The position numbers were made by a program, and so were the translations under genes. 64,000 nt of DNA from Eutreptiella sp. 'Long Island Sound 2002' (Eukaryota; Euglenozoa; Euglenophyceae; Eutreptiales; Eutreptiaceae): assembly GCA_964036045.1 (NCBI GenBank), contig OZ038382.1, positions 85,907,918 to 85,971,917 on the forward strand, given 5' to 3'. Numbering within the stretch: the first letter of the stretch is position 1; each line of letters begins with the position of its first letter. This document shows positions 10,308-20,630 of this stretch, piece after piece. The notes under the pieces were generated by a model. The model was not told where the DNA came from and made no database searches. It saw nothing but the letters and a program-made list of their open reading frames with translations.

Positions 10308-11655
10308 TGGTCGGGGCATCCTGCCAGGCCAATGGGGGGCCATCTTCTTCAGAGAACCGGGCGCACCGGCCCGGGGGGGACGGGGAGTTCTGCCCAGGGG
10401 GTGTTCGGAGTCTCCTGCCAGGCCAGTGGGGGGGTCATCTTCTTCAGAGAACCGGGCGCACCGGCCCGGGGGGGACGGGGAGTCCTGCCCAGGGGGTGTT
10501 CGGAGTCTCCTGTCAGGCCAAGGGGGGGCCACCTTCCTCAAAGAACCGGCCGCACCGGCCCGGGGGGGACGGGGAGTCCTGCCCAGGGGGTGTTCGGAGT
10601 CTCCTGCCAGGCCAAGGGGGGGCCATCTTCTTCAGAGAACCGGGCGCACCGGCCCGGGGGGGACGGGGAGTCTTGCCCAGGGGGTGTTCGGAGGCTCCTG
10701 CCAGGCCAATGGGGGGCCATCTTCCTCAGAGGACCGGGCGCACCGGCCCGGGGGGGACAGGGAGTCCTGCCCAGGGGGTGTTCGGAGTCTCCTGCCAGGC
10801 CAAAGGGGGGGGCCATCTTCTTTAGAGAACCGGGCGCACCGGCCCGGGGGGGACGGGGAGTCCTGCCCAGGGGGTGTTCGGAGTCTCCTGCCAAGCCAAG
10901 GGGGGGCCGTCTTCTTCAGAGAACCGGGCGCACCGGCCCGGGGGGGACGGGGAGTCCTGCCCAGGGGGTGTTCGGAGTCTCCTGCCAGGCCAATGGGGGG
11001 CCATCTTCTTTAGAGAACCGGGCGCACCGGCCCGGGGGGGACGGGGAGTCCTGCCCAGGGGGTGTTCGGAGTCTCCTGCCAGGCTAAGGGGGGGCCATCT
11101 TCTTCAGAGAACCGGGCGCACCGGCCCGGGGGGGACGGGGAGTCCTGCCCAGTGGGTGTTCGGAGTCTCCTGCCAGGCCAATGGGGGGCCATCTTCTTCA
11201 GTGAACCGGGCGCACCGGCCTGGGGGGGACGGGGAGTCCTGCCCAGGGGGTGTTCAGAGTCTCCTGCCAGGCCAATGGGGGGCCATCTTCTTCAGAGAAC
11301 CGGGCGCACCGGCCCGGGGGGGACGGGGAGTCCTGCCCAGGGGGTGTTCGGAGTCTCCTGCCAGGCCAATGGGGGGCCATCTTCTTCAGAGAACCGGGCG
11401 CACCGGCCCGGGGGGGACGGGGAGTCCTGCCCAGGGGGTGTTCGGAGTCTCCTGCCAGGCCAATGGGGGGCCATCGTCTTCAGAGAACCGGGCGCACCGG
11501 CCCGGGGGGGACAGGGAGTCCTGCCCAGGGGGTGTTCGGAGTCTCCTGCCAGGCCAAGGGGGGGCCATCTTCTTCAGAGAACCGGGCGCACCGGCCTGGG
11601 GGGGACGGGGAGCCCAGCCCAGGGGTGTTCGGAGTCTCCTGCCAGGCCTGTGGGT
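10308..11655. repeat. VNTR B, 94-bp tandem repeat array (second copy)
   Basis: About 14 copies of the 94-bp unit, mostly very similar to each other (GCGCACCGGCCCG then a G7 run). It lies between the ORF1 leader and structured block F of LINE A copy 1. Copy 5 holds about 12 more diverged units at the same place, so the array is a shared part of the element with variable copy number. Confidence 0.93.
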
Positions 11656-12190
11656 ACTCCCTCCTACCTCTTAGCAGCAGCAGGCAAGTAAGCAGGCAGT
11701 ACCGGGGGTCATAACCCCGGGGTAACAGTATCTGGGACTCAACGTGAGTCCTCTTAACCATGAACAACCCCAAACACCGCCGGGGCTTAACTCCCGAACG
11801 TAACGGTGTTTGGGGCCCCCGTGGGCCTTATGAGCCCACGGAGTGTACTGAGGCGTGGCTACCAGCTGGACTGTGGCCTGCCATACCCATTTCTGGGCTC
11901 GCCTCAGTACGGCCGGTCGAGTCCGGCTCTGGGGGTGGCGCACTAAACTGGCCCCGGGGGGGGGGCCATTTACCCTGTTAAGCATTAGTTACGGCAGTAG
12001 GCACTATTCATTACGTTAGGGAATTACTCAGCGCATTTGTTTACCCCGCAGACATGCCCCTTCCAGTGGTGCGCTCACCTTCGGGGCTGCCTTTGGGGGA
12101 TCGGGGGCTGTTACCCCTCCCGGACGCCCTCCCTGGTGTTGGCGCCGGGGTGGTGGCCGGGGGGCCTTATACCGTACCTAAAGGATGTCG
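11656..12190 (-). other. Block F, conserved structured 5' region (copy 1)
   Basis: Shared with 54,690-55,180 at the same place in copy 5. Several strong stems: 11,702-11,707 with 11,715-11,720 (CCGGGG/CCCCGG); 11,735-11,740 with 11,746-11,751 (GGACTC/GAGTCC); a perfect 12-bp stem 11,768-11,779 with 11,804-11,815 (CCCCAAACACCG/CGGTGTTTGGGG); 11,819-11,826 with 11,834-11,841 (8 bp); 11,845-11,855 with 11,900-11,910 (11 bp). In copy 5 the first and third stems change at paired positions (G-C to A-T, A-T to T-A, C-G to T-A), although the third stem also has two mismatches there. A folded RNA in the element 5' UTR is plausible; the function is unknown. Confidence 0.65.
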
Positions 12191-13033
12191 GATACCGATA
12201 CCAGGGTGTCCAACCGGACGGGGACAGGGGCTGTGTCTCCGGGCATTGCCTTCCGGCTCACAATCGACTGACCCACTGGACTGCTCCACTCCAGTCCTCA
12301 GGCCAGCTTCATATCCCTCCTCTTACCCTCGCACATGTGGCAGGGCGGGGGGTCGTTGTCGGGGCCCCCCGCGCATGTCCGCGCCACTGGCCATCCCCTC
12401 CTCCCAGGCACCGCGCCTCTGCTAGGGCGGGGGCCCCTCACATCCACCCTGTACTCCCCGGCTCTACTCACGGGCTGGGTGCCGGGTGCGAAGCCCCCGA
12501 CGACAGGGCCCGGGCACTGCCAATAGGCGGTGTACTAACAGTGTCGGGTGCGCGCACGTCCCAGTGCCAAGCACCATTCCCAGGGACCCCGCGGCCCCTA
12601 GTACCGGCCGCCTTGGCCCTGGGAACGGTCAGCGACCCTCCGTAGAGGACGGCTGACCAAGCCTCCCCCTCCTCTCTTCCCCTACGCGCCCGTCCACGCG
12701 CCAGCCCACGCAGGAGCCCGGACATGCGCCCCCCCCGCGCCTTTGCCCCACCCACAGGGCCCTCTGCCCCAACTCCATCCCACACACCCCCATGCAGCTC
12801 TCGGTGCCCCCCATGCACTACCTCCCGCAGCCACTCCGTGCCGCCTCCCCTGCCCACTGCCCCTCCCCCCACCCCCTTCTCCTGCCCTTGCCCCTCTCAC
12901 AGGCTGGCAGCGCCTGTGCGGCGCGCCTCGAGGGCCCCGCATCGGCGGCCGGCCGCGTGAACGATCTGGACCCGGGCGCGCCGACGAGGAGCCTCCAATG
13001 CGGGGCCTTCATGGCAAGCGTCCAGGTGTGCAG
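12191..13033 (-). other. 5' module of LINE A copy 1, partly inverted
   Basis: Related to 42,431-43,488 and 55,290-56,503. Up to about 12,445 (GCGCCTCTGCTAGGGCGGGG) it runs in the same orientation as those copies. From 12,446 to 13,033 the order is reversed: it opens with the complement of the terminal GGAGTACTCAGGGT-type sequence and closes with the complement of CACACCTGGACGC. It holds CGGCGGCCGGCCGCG. No gene is recognised here. Confidence 0.7.
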
Positions 13034-13088
13034 GTGTGGTGTGGTGTGGTGTGGTGTGGTGTGGTGTGGTGTGGTGTGGTGTGGTGTG
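13034..13088 (-). repeat. (ACACC)n 3' tail of LINE A copy 2
   Basis: 55 bp of (GTGTG)n on the plus strand, followed by the conserved UTR end GCCGAAGGCGCTGTTACC. Confidence 0.9.
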
Positions 13089-13257
13089 CCGAAGGCGCTG
13101 TTACCAAATGGCAAAAGGCCGGGATGTCTACCCAAGGGCAAAGGTAAACGGGCTGGGCTGTGTGTGTTGGGTGCGCGTTGTGTGTAGGTATGTGGCTCTC
13201 GGGCGGAGGTTGGGGGAGGCTGGAAGAACCTGGCGGGTACCGCCATGGCGGCCATCG

Positions 13258-15860
13258 TTATCCCAGGAGCTCCCGCTGCACCCCCTCTCTTTCCGCTTGC
13301 TGGTGCAGGCGCACCTCCTGCAACGCCCACGCCATTGTGCTGCCCTGGCCCAAGCGGGCCTTTAGCAGTGTGGCACGCGCCTTCGCGTGAGCGTACCAGA
13401 CCCTGATGGACTCCTCCACAACGTTGCGGATAAACTCGGTGCCCAGCGCGTTGGGCCCCGCGCACTCCAGGTGGGCCCGCTGCATGCAGGGGGTCCGCAG
13501 GGCCGCCGCCCACTGCTCTAGGGCCGCCGGCTCCCACAGCTGGTGGCGCACTGGGGCCGCCCGCTTGCCCAGCCTCCGGTCGAGCCACTCCGCGAGCCGT
13601 TGGCGGGCTGGCCCCCACGCATGGGCCTCGGCCGAGCAGGCCCACGGGTGAGGCGCCGTTTCCGGCTGCGCCCCACAGAGGAGGCAGGTTGTTTCCAGCA
13701 CCGTGTTGCGGTGGGAGGACCGGTGGGCTAGGACAGTCATCGTAGGGATGTTGTCCATACGGTGCGCCGTGATGTGGCGTTGTTGGTCCTTGTCGAACCA
13801 GTCCAGGGGGAGCCCTCCGCCCGGCATATAGTTCACCCCCCATCGGGCCTCATAGCCGGCCTGTGCCGGGATCGCGGCCCGATCCTGCAACCAGTCGCTC
13901 AGCGCCGATGGGGAGAGCTGACACTGGTCACGGTAGAGTACCGGGGGGAGGAAAGAGTGCGGGTGCCTGAGGAGCCATGTCAGGTCTACCTCCAGTGGCT
14001 CCTGCGCCGCCGCATTCACACGGACGTTGAGGTCCGTGATCCAATGTGACGGCGTGGTCAGGACATTGATAGCGGACTCCGGGGAGAGGCGCTGCCCTCG
14101 CACGACAGTCGCGTAGAGGTGGTGAATACCATCCCCGCAGTGGCCCCCCTCATGGTACGTGCGGAGGGCCCCCACCGCTGCTTCCGAGTCCGGTACTAGC
14201 CAGTAGACCCCCGGCTATTGCGCTAGCCTGCGGACATAGGAGAGGAGGATCATTGCCTCTCCTTCCTGGGAGGTGCCCACTGCCGAGGCCACCTGGGCCT
14301 GGTAGTTCGCGGGCCCGTTCTGGGCCACTCCAGCCATCGCCATACCCCCGCGCGTAGTTCCTGCGTCCACCACCACGACAGTGCCGCGGAGGGTAGCCAA
14401 TGCCGATAGGTCATGGAACCAGATTCCCGGCTGGGCCTTGGGGGTTAGTACATTGGGGGGGTCGGCAGCCCGGCCATGTGGCGCCAGGAGGGCCAGGTCT
14501 CCGTGGTGTTCCCTGAGGTGGGTACGCAGGGCGTGGTGGAACTCCGCTGGCACCGTGCCCACTGTGTCGAGGGAGTAATAGAGGGGCCCCTTATTCGGGT
14601 GCCTCGGGCATTTGTGCGCCACACACTCCACCGGGTATTTGAAAAGAGCCATTGCCGCTGGGGCGATGGCTATCCAGGGGATAGGCGGCAGCGCCGTAGT
14701 GACCGTCACCAGAGGGGCTCGCGACGCCTTGGCCCATTGCGAGTAGGCGTCCGTCGGGGGGGCAGCCAGCCACACGATGGTGGGTGCCCTGACCCCGGTG
14801 ACCTGCACCTGGGCCAGGGACTGGTGGTGGTGGTCGCTCCACAGCCGAGCATGCAGGGGCGCGTCTACCTGCACCTGGATTCCCAGGAGGGCTACTAAGA
14901 GGCGGTGCAGCCTTGTATCGCTGGGCAGTGTGCCCGGGGGCTGGCGGCACACCCTGAGCTCTGGGATCCACTGTTCCACTTCCATGGTGTCCTGCATGGC
15001 CGCGGTAACCCGGAGGGGCTCCCCCTTGTGGTACACTGTCGCCTGGCGGGTGGTTTTGGCCGCCCGGCCGCCAACGACCACGTCTGCCCGGTAGGCGGGC
15101 ACGGCGGCCGGGACCCAGTCCTTGGGCGCCGCCTGCCATCGCGGCGGGGGCTCCTGCGGCAGGGGGACCAGGACGGCCGCATGACGGGCCAGCCACGCCC
15201 GCAGTCCCGGGATTCCCTTGCGGGCCGGCGCCCGCTCCTTCAGGGCGCGTTCCCGCTGCACGCGGTGGTCCGTTGTGTAGAGGTCGCCCAGGTGGTGGTA
15301 GCCGAGGGCATGTACGGTCTCGTAGATGACCGGGGGGACGACCACCTGTACGACGTTGCCATACGGGGTCGGGTACACCTCTACCTGGGGGGCAGGGCCG
15401 CCGCTGCCCCCGCCCGGGGCCCCCCGGGGCCCCGTATCAAGATCGGGGTTGTCCCCGAGCAGGGGCCCGGCATCCACATGGGCATAGCCACCTCGTCCAC
15501 GACTTTCTGCAGCGTGGCGATGAGGTGCGGGCATTTCGGATGCTTGATGTACTGCCCCGGGGTAAGCACCGCCGGGCACCCCCCCCGGAGCGCCTGGTGC
15601 GTCTGTAGGAAGTGGGCCTGGGAGTCCCGGAACTCCGTTTTGGCCCAGGCCCCCTGTCGGACCCACTCTCTGACCACTGCGGTCTGCCACGAGTGTTCCG
15701 ACCGGGTCAAGCCCTGACAGCCGTGTTCCCACGGCCCCCAGAGCGGGTCCGTGTGGGCGTGGCGGGAGATGCCCGTCATATGTTTATACGCCCTGGCCAT
15801 GAGGGCGTCATTGGCCACGTGCACTCGGGCCGTGGGGCGGTACACGCTGGCCAGGGAGAG
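13258..15860 (-). pseudogene. LINE A copy 2 ORF2 fragment: RT C-terminus, RNase H, CCHC
   Basis: Reads from SLASVYRPTARVHVANDALM through the RNase H (VVVVDAG, QEGEAMIL, PDSEAA) to the CCHC finger (CLLCGAQPETAPHPWAC) and the normal end LLG-stop at 13,258. Breaks: a frame change near 15,410 in a C-rich tract, shared with copy 3, and an in-frame TAG near 14,215 where copy 3 has QQ. EEP and RT catalytic motifs are absent because of the truncation. It is more diverged from copy 1 than copies 3 (16-18.4 kb part) and 4 are. Confidence 0.85.
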
Positions 15861-15910
15861 GTGTGGTGTGGTGTGGTGTGGTGTGGTGTGGTGTGGTGTG
15901 GTGTGGTGTG
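15861..15910 (-). repeat. (ACACC)n 3' tail of LINE A copy 3
   Basis: 50 bp of (GTGTG)n on the plus strand between the truncation point of copy 2 and the UTR end of copy 3. Confidence 0.9.
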
Positions 15911-16077
15911 CCGAAGGCGCTGTTACCAAAGGGCAAAAGGCCGGGATGTCTACCCACGGGTAAAGGTAAACGGGCTGGGCTTTGTGTGTTGTGTGCGCGC
16001 CGTGCGTAAGTGTGTAGGCCTCGGCAGGGGAAGGGGGAGTCGGGGAGACCTGGTGAGTTCGCCTCCGGCGACCACGC

Positions 16078-19000
16078 TTATTCCAGGAGCTCCCGCTGCA
16101 CCCCTTCCCTTTCTGCTTGTTGGTGCAAGCGCAGCTCCTGCAATGCCCACGCCATCGTGCTGCCCGGGCCCAGGCGGGCCTTCAGCAGTGTGGCACGCGC
16201 CTTGGCGTGGGCGTACCAGATCCGTATGGACTCCTCCACGACGTGGCGGAGGAACTCCGTGCCCAGCGAGTGGGGCCCCGTGCACTCCAGGTGGGCCAGC
16301 TGCATGGAGGGGGTCCGCAGGGCTGCCGCCCACTGCTCCAGCACAGTCGGTTCCCACAGCTGGTGACGCACTGGGGCCGCCCGTGGCCCCACCTTCTGGT
16401 CAAGCCACGCTGCGAGGCGCCGGCGGGCTGGCCCCCACTCGTGCGATTGAGCCGAGCAGGCCCACAGGTGGGGCGCCGTCTCGGGCTGTGTCCCGCACAG
16501 GAGGCACGTTGTATCCAGCACCGTGCCCCGGTGGGAGGAGCGGTGGGCCAGGACGGTCATGGTCGGGACGTTGTCCATGCGATGCGCCGTGATGTGGCGC
16601 TGCTGGTCGTGGTCGAACCAGTCCAGGGGGAGGCCCCCCACTGGCATGAAATTTACCCCCCAGCGGGCCTCGTAGATGGCTTGCGCCGGTATGGAGGCCC
16701 GGTCCCGCAACCAGTCACTCAGCGCCGTCGGGGAGAGCTGGCACTGGTCGCGGAAGGGCACTAGGGGGATAAATGAGTAGGGGCGCCTGAGGAGCCACGT
16801 GAGGTCTACCTCCGGCGGCTCGCGCGTCGCTGCGTCCACACGGACGTTGAGGTCCGTGATCCAGTGCGACGGTGTGGTCACCACATTGATGGTAGACCTC
16901 GGGGAGAGGCGCTGCCCCCCCAGGACAGTGGCGTAGAGGTGGTGGATGCCATCTCCGCAGTGCCCTCCTTCCTGGTACGTGCGGAGGGCCCCCACTGCTG
17001 CCTCCGAGTCCGGCACCAGCCAGTAAACCCCCTGCTGCGTCGCCAGCCGGCGGGCATACGAGAGGAGGGCCATCGCCTCCCCCTCCTGGGAGGTGCCCAC
17101 TCCTGAGGCCACCTGGGCCTGATACTCCCCAAGCCCGCTCTGGACGACCCCGGCCATGGCCATACCCGCCTGCGTGGCCCCCGCATCCACCGCCACGACA
17201 CTGCCTCGGAGGGTCGCCAGCGCAGGCAGGTCATGGAACCAGACGCCTGGGCGAGTCTCAGGGGCAATCACTCGCGGGGGGTCGGTCGCCCGGCCGTGGG
17301 GCGCCAGGAGGGCCATGTCCCCATGGTGCTCCCTGAGGTGGGTGCGCAGGGCCTGGTGTAGCTCCGCTGGCACTGTCCCCACCGTATCGAGGGAGTAATA
17401 GAGGGGTCCCTTGTGCGGGTGCCCGGGGCATTTGTGCGCCATGCACTCCGCTGGATATTGGAAACGCGCCACCGCCGCCGGGGCTATGGCGATCCACGGA
17501 AACGGCGGCAGCGTCGAGGTGATCGTCACGAGAGGGGCCTGCGATGCGCTGGCCCAGTTCCAGTAGGCGGCAGTCGGGGGGGCTGTCGTCCACACGACGG
17601 TGGGCGCCCTGACCCCAGTGCGCTGGAGCTGGGCCAGGGACTCCTGCCGGTGGTCGCCCCACAGCTGAGCGTGTAGCGGCGCATCCACCTGCACTTGGAT
17701 ATCCAGGAGGGCCACCAGGAGGCGGTGGAGCCTGGTGTCGCTGGGCAGGGTGCCCGGGGGCTGCTGGCACACCCGGGGTTCTGACGCCCAGCCCGCGGTC
17801 TCCATGGTGTCCTGCAGGGCCGCGGTCATCCGGAGGGGCTGTCCCCTATGGTATATCGTCTCCATTCGGGTGGTTTTGGCCGCCCGGCCCCCCACGATGA
17901 CTTCCGCCTGATAGGTGGGCACGGCCCTCGGGATCCAGTCCTTGGGCGCCGCCTGCCATCGCGGCGTGGGTTCCCTCAGGAGCGGGACCAGTACCGCAGC
18001 GTGGCGGGTTAGCCACGCCCGTAGCCCCGGGATCCCCTTGCGGGCTGGCGCGCGCCTCTTCAGGGCTCGCTCCGGCAGCACCTGGTGATCCTCTGTGTAG
18101 AGGTCGCCGAGGTGAGGGTAGCCCAGGGCCTGTACCGTTTCGTACACCGTCGGGGGGACGACCACCTGCGCGACGGCGCCATACAGAGTCGCGAACACCT
18201 CCACCCGGGGGGCAGGGGCCGCTGCCGCCGCCGATCGCGGCCCACCGGGACCTCGGACCAGGATGGGGGTGGTCCCCGAGCGCTGGCCCGGCATCCACAT
18301 AGGCATGGCCACCTCATCCACGACCCGCTGCAGCGTGGCTATGAGGTGGGGGCACTTGGGGTGATACGTGTACTGCCCCGGGGTAAGCACCGCCGGGCAG
18401 CCCCCTCTGAGCGCCTGGAGGGGCTCCCCCTTGTGGTACACTGTCGCCTGGCGGGTGGTTTTGGCCGCCCGGCCGCCAACGACCACGTCTGCCCGGTAGG
18501 CGGGCACGGCGGCCGGGACCCAGTCCTTGGGCGCCGCCTGCCATCGCGGCGGGGGCTCCTGCGGCAGGGGGACCAGGACGGCCGCATGACGGGCCAGCCA
18601 CGCCCGCAGACCCGGGATTCCCTTGCGGGCCGGCGCCCGCTCCTTCAGGGCGCGTTCCCGCTGCACGCGGTGGTCCGTTGTGTAGAGGTCGCCCAGGTGG
18701 TGGTAGCCGAGGGCATGTACGGTCTCGTAGATGACCGGGGGGACGACCACCTGTACGACGTTGCCATACGGGGTCGGGTACACCTCTACCTGGGGGGCAG
18801 GGCCGCCGCTGCCCCCGCCCGGGGCCCCCCGGGGCCCCGTATCAAGATCGGGGTTGTCCCCGAGCAGGAGCCCGGCATCCACATGGGCATAGCCACCTCG
18901 TCCACGACTTTCTGCAGCGTGGCGATGAGGTGCGGGCATTTCGGATGCTTGGTGTACTGCCCCGGGGTAAGCACCGCCGGGCACCCCCCCCGGAGCGCCT

Positions 19001-19265
19001 GGTGCGTCTGTAGGAAGTGGGCCTGGGAGTCCCGGAACTCCGTTTTGGCCCAGGCCCCCTGTCGGACCCACTCTCTGACCACTGCGGTCTGCCACGAGTG
19101 TTCCGACCGGGTCAAGCCCTGACAGCCGTGTTCCCACGGCCCCCAGAGCGGGTCCGTGTGGGCGTGGCGGGAGATGCCCGTCATATGTTTATACGCCCTG
19201 GCCATGAGGGCGTCATTGGCCACGTGCACTCGGGCCGTGGGGCGGTACACGCTGGCCAGGGAGAG
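16078..19265 (-). pseudogene. LINE A copy 3 ORF2 fragment, internally duplicated
   Basis: From about 18,800 down to 16,078 the frame is open without a stop and ends in REGVQRELLE-stop. It contains two tandem versions of the linker domain (VEVYPTPYGNVVQVVVPP, then VEVFATLYGAVAQVVVPP), the RNase H (VVAVDAG near 17,185, QEGEAMAL near 17,080, PDSEAA near 17,010) and the CCHC finger near 16,465-16,520. Above 18,800 the homologous residues sit in another frame. Without EEP or RT palm it cannot mobilise itself, but the RNase H half is the best preserved in the window and is a useful reference. Confidence 0.85.
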
Positions 19266-19535
19266 GTGTGGTGTGGTGTGGTGTGGTGTGGTGTGGTGTG
19301 GTGTGGTGTGGTGTGGTGTGGTGTGGTGTGGTGTGGTGTGGTGTGGTGTGGTGTGGTGTGGTGTGGTGTGGTGTGGTGTGGTGTGGTGTGGTGTGGTGTG
19401 GTGTGGTGTGGTGTGGTGTGGTGTGGTGTGGTGTGGTGTGGTGTGGTGTGGTGTGGTGTGGTGTGGTGTGGTGTGGTGTGGTGTGGTGTGGTGTGGTGTG
19501 GTGTGGTGTGGTGTGGTGTGGTGTGGTGTGGTGTG
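19266..19535 (-). repeat. Long pure (ACACC)n tail of LINE A copy 4
   Basis: 270 bp of uninterrupted GGTGT units on the plus strand, the longest tail in the window. Open frames through it (Val-Trp-Cys-Gly on one strand, His-Thr-Thr-Pro on the other) are simple-repeat artefacts. Confidence 0.95.
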
Positions 19536-20170
19536 CCGAAGGCGCTGTTACCAAAGGGCAAAAGGCCGGGATGTCTACCCACGGGTAAAGGTAAACGGGC
19601 TGGGTTGTGTGTGTTGTGTGCGCGCCGTGCGTAAGTGTGTAGGCCTCGGCAGGGGAAGGGGGAGTCGGGGAGACCTGGTGAGTTCGCCTCTGGCGACCGC
19701 GCTTATTCCAGGAGCTCCCGCTGCACCCCTTCCCTTTCTGCTTGCTGGTGCAGGCGCAGCTCCTGCAACGCCCACGCCATCGTGCTGCCCGGGCCCAGGC
19801 GGGCCTTCAGCAGTGTGGCACGCGCCTTGGCGTGGGCGTACCAGATCCGTATGGACTCCTCCACGACGTGGCGGAGGAACTCCGTGCCCAGCGAGTGGGG
19901 CCCCGTGCACTCCAGGTGGGCCAGCTGCATGGAGGGGGTCCACAGGGCTGCCGCCCACTGCTCCAGCACAGTCGGTTCCCACAGCTGGTGACGCACTGGG
20001 GCCGCCCGTGGCCCCACCTTCTGGTCAAGCCACGCTGCGAGGCGCCGGCGGGCTGGCCCCCACTCGTGCGACTGAGCCGAGCAGGCCCACAGGTGGGGCG
20101 CCGTCTCGGGCTGTGTCCCGCACAGGAAGCTCGTTGTATCCAGCACCGTGCCCGGGTGGGAGGAACGGTG
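19536..20170 (-). mobile_element. LINE A copy 4, short 3' fragment
   Basis: 3' UTR (19,536-19,702) plus 465 bp of the ORF2 3' end. It closely follows copies 1 and 3 and is truncated at GGGAGGAACGGTGGG, where the tail of LINE B starts. Confidence 0.88.
19703..20170 (-). pseudogene. LINE A copy 4 ORF2 C-terminal fragment
   Basis: Encodes the last ~155 residues of ORF2. The CCHC segment (FLCGTQPETAPHLWAC) has lost its first Cys relative to copy 3 (C to F), then the frame continues to the normal RELLE end. Only the post-RNase H tail remains. Confidence 0.85.
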
Positions 20171-20380
20171 GGTGTGGTGTGGTGTGGTGTGGTGTGGTGT
20201 GGTGTGGTGTGGTGTGGTGTGGTGTGGTGTGGTGTGGTGTGGTGTGGTGTGGTGTGGTGTGGTGTGGTGTGGTGTGGTGTGGTGTGGTGTGGTGTGGTGT
20301 GGTGTGGTGTGGTGTGGTGTGGTGTGGTGTGGTGCGGTGCGGTGCAGTGCGGTGCGGTGCGGTGTGTGGTGTGGTGTGGT
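20171..20380 (-). repeat. (ACACC)n tail at the 3' end of LINE B
   Basis: 210 bp of (GTGTG)n on the plus strand, turning into GTGCG variants near 20,335-20,365 and followed by a short GGA run. It carries the same pentamer as the LINE A tails, yet the adjoining sequence is not the LINE A 3' UTR. Either two families share a tail or target, or LINE B was captured next to an existing LINE A tail. Confidence 0.85.
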
Positions 20381-20630
20381 GGAGGAGGAGGAGGACGATG
20401 GGCCTTGGCGTCGTCCCCCGGGGGTCCCAAGCGGACCAGCCGAGGGACTCCTCTGTCTTACCTCCGCTAGAGCAAGACGAATCTCGTCGCACACCTGAGA
20501 ACGCTCCTCCCAGCAGGCCGTCTGGGTCACAACGTCGGTGTACGACAACGCTACGGTCCGATCTGCTCTCCGGTCCCGGCCACCAACCGCTCCCAACTGT
20601 CCTGGATCCACCCGAGGCAGCGTCCCAAGA

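Larger units (their letters stand above)
1748..13033 (-). mobile_element. LINE A copy 1, near full-length non-LTR retrotransposon
   Basis: An 11.3-kb unit whose sense strand is minus. In element order it has a 5' module (12,191-13,033, partly inverted), structured block F (11,656-12,190), VNTR B (10,308-11,655), leader, ORF1 (9,975 to 6,914), ORF2 (about 6,860 to 2,028), a 3' UTR and an (ACACC)n tail (1,748-1,818). Boundaries rest on comparison with copy 5 (43,489-56,503), which has the same order. ORF2 encodes EEP, RT and RNase H, which identifies an endonuclease-plus-RNase H LINE. Clade assignment (I, R1, Tad-like or an algal group) needs a tree. Confidence 0.85.
13034..15860 (-). mobile_element. 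LINE A copy 2, 5'-truncated
   Basis: Tail, 3' UTR (13,089-13,257) and the 3' half of ORF2. It is truncated at GCTGGCCAGGGAGAG, just downstream of the RT palm, where the tail of copy 3 begins. Copy 3 ends at exactly the same base, so copies 2 and 3 share one ancestral truncation spread by duplication rather than two independent insertions. Confidence 0.85.
15861..19265 (-). mobile_element. LINE A copy 3, chimeric and 5'-truncated
   Basis: Positions 15,911 to about 18,417 follow copy 1. Positions 18,418-19,265 repeat copy 2 positions 15,013-15,860 with only a handful of differences, including the same truncation end. The switch falls inside the RT-RNase H linker and leaves a duplicated segment (the ALKERAPARKGIPGLRAWL-type region occurs twice). 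This is the signature of unequal crossing-over between array members. Confidence 0.85.

Noticed and set aside
11760-11815. 5S rRNA gene or 5S-derived SINE in block F
   Set aside because: Only about 13 bases (TCGGGAGTTAAGC in element sense) resemble 5S rRNA. The flanking helices do not match and copy 5 differs in this stretch. Kept only as a remark under the structured-RNA finding.
11930-11965. tRNA T-arm-like GGTCGAGTCCGG
   Set aside because: It is one base short of the GGTTCGA core, and no acceptor stem, D-arm or anticodon arm can be built around it.
16078-19137. A single functional 1,019-residue protein in LINE A copy 3
   Set aside because: The first ~110 residues are out of frame relative to copies 1 and 5, the linker is duplicated, and EEP and RT palm are absent. 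It is a chimeric fragment that happens to be open.
19266-19535. Telomere repeat tract
   Set aside because: GGTGT is not a standard telomere repeat that I know, and each run sits inside the locus at a LINE 3' end. The runs are better read as tails or target; a telomeric link remains only a hypothesis for the array as a whole.
19266-20380. Val-Trp-Cys-Gly and His-Thr-Thr-Pro repeat proteins
   Set aside because: They are translations of the (GTGTG)n microsatellite and exist only because the pentamer has no stop.
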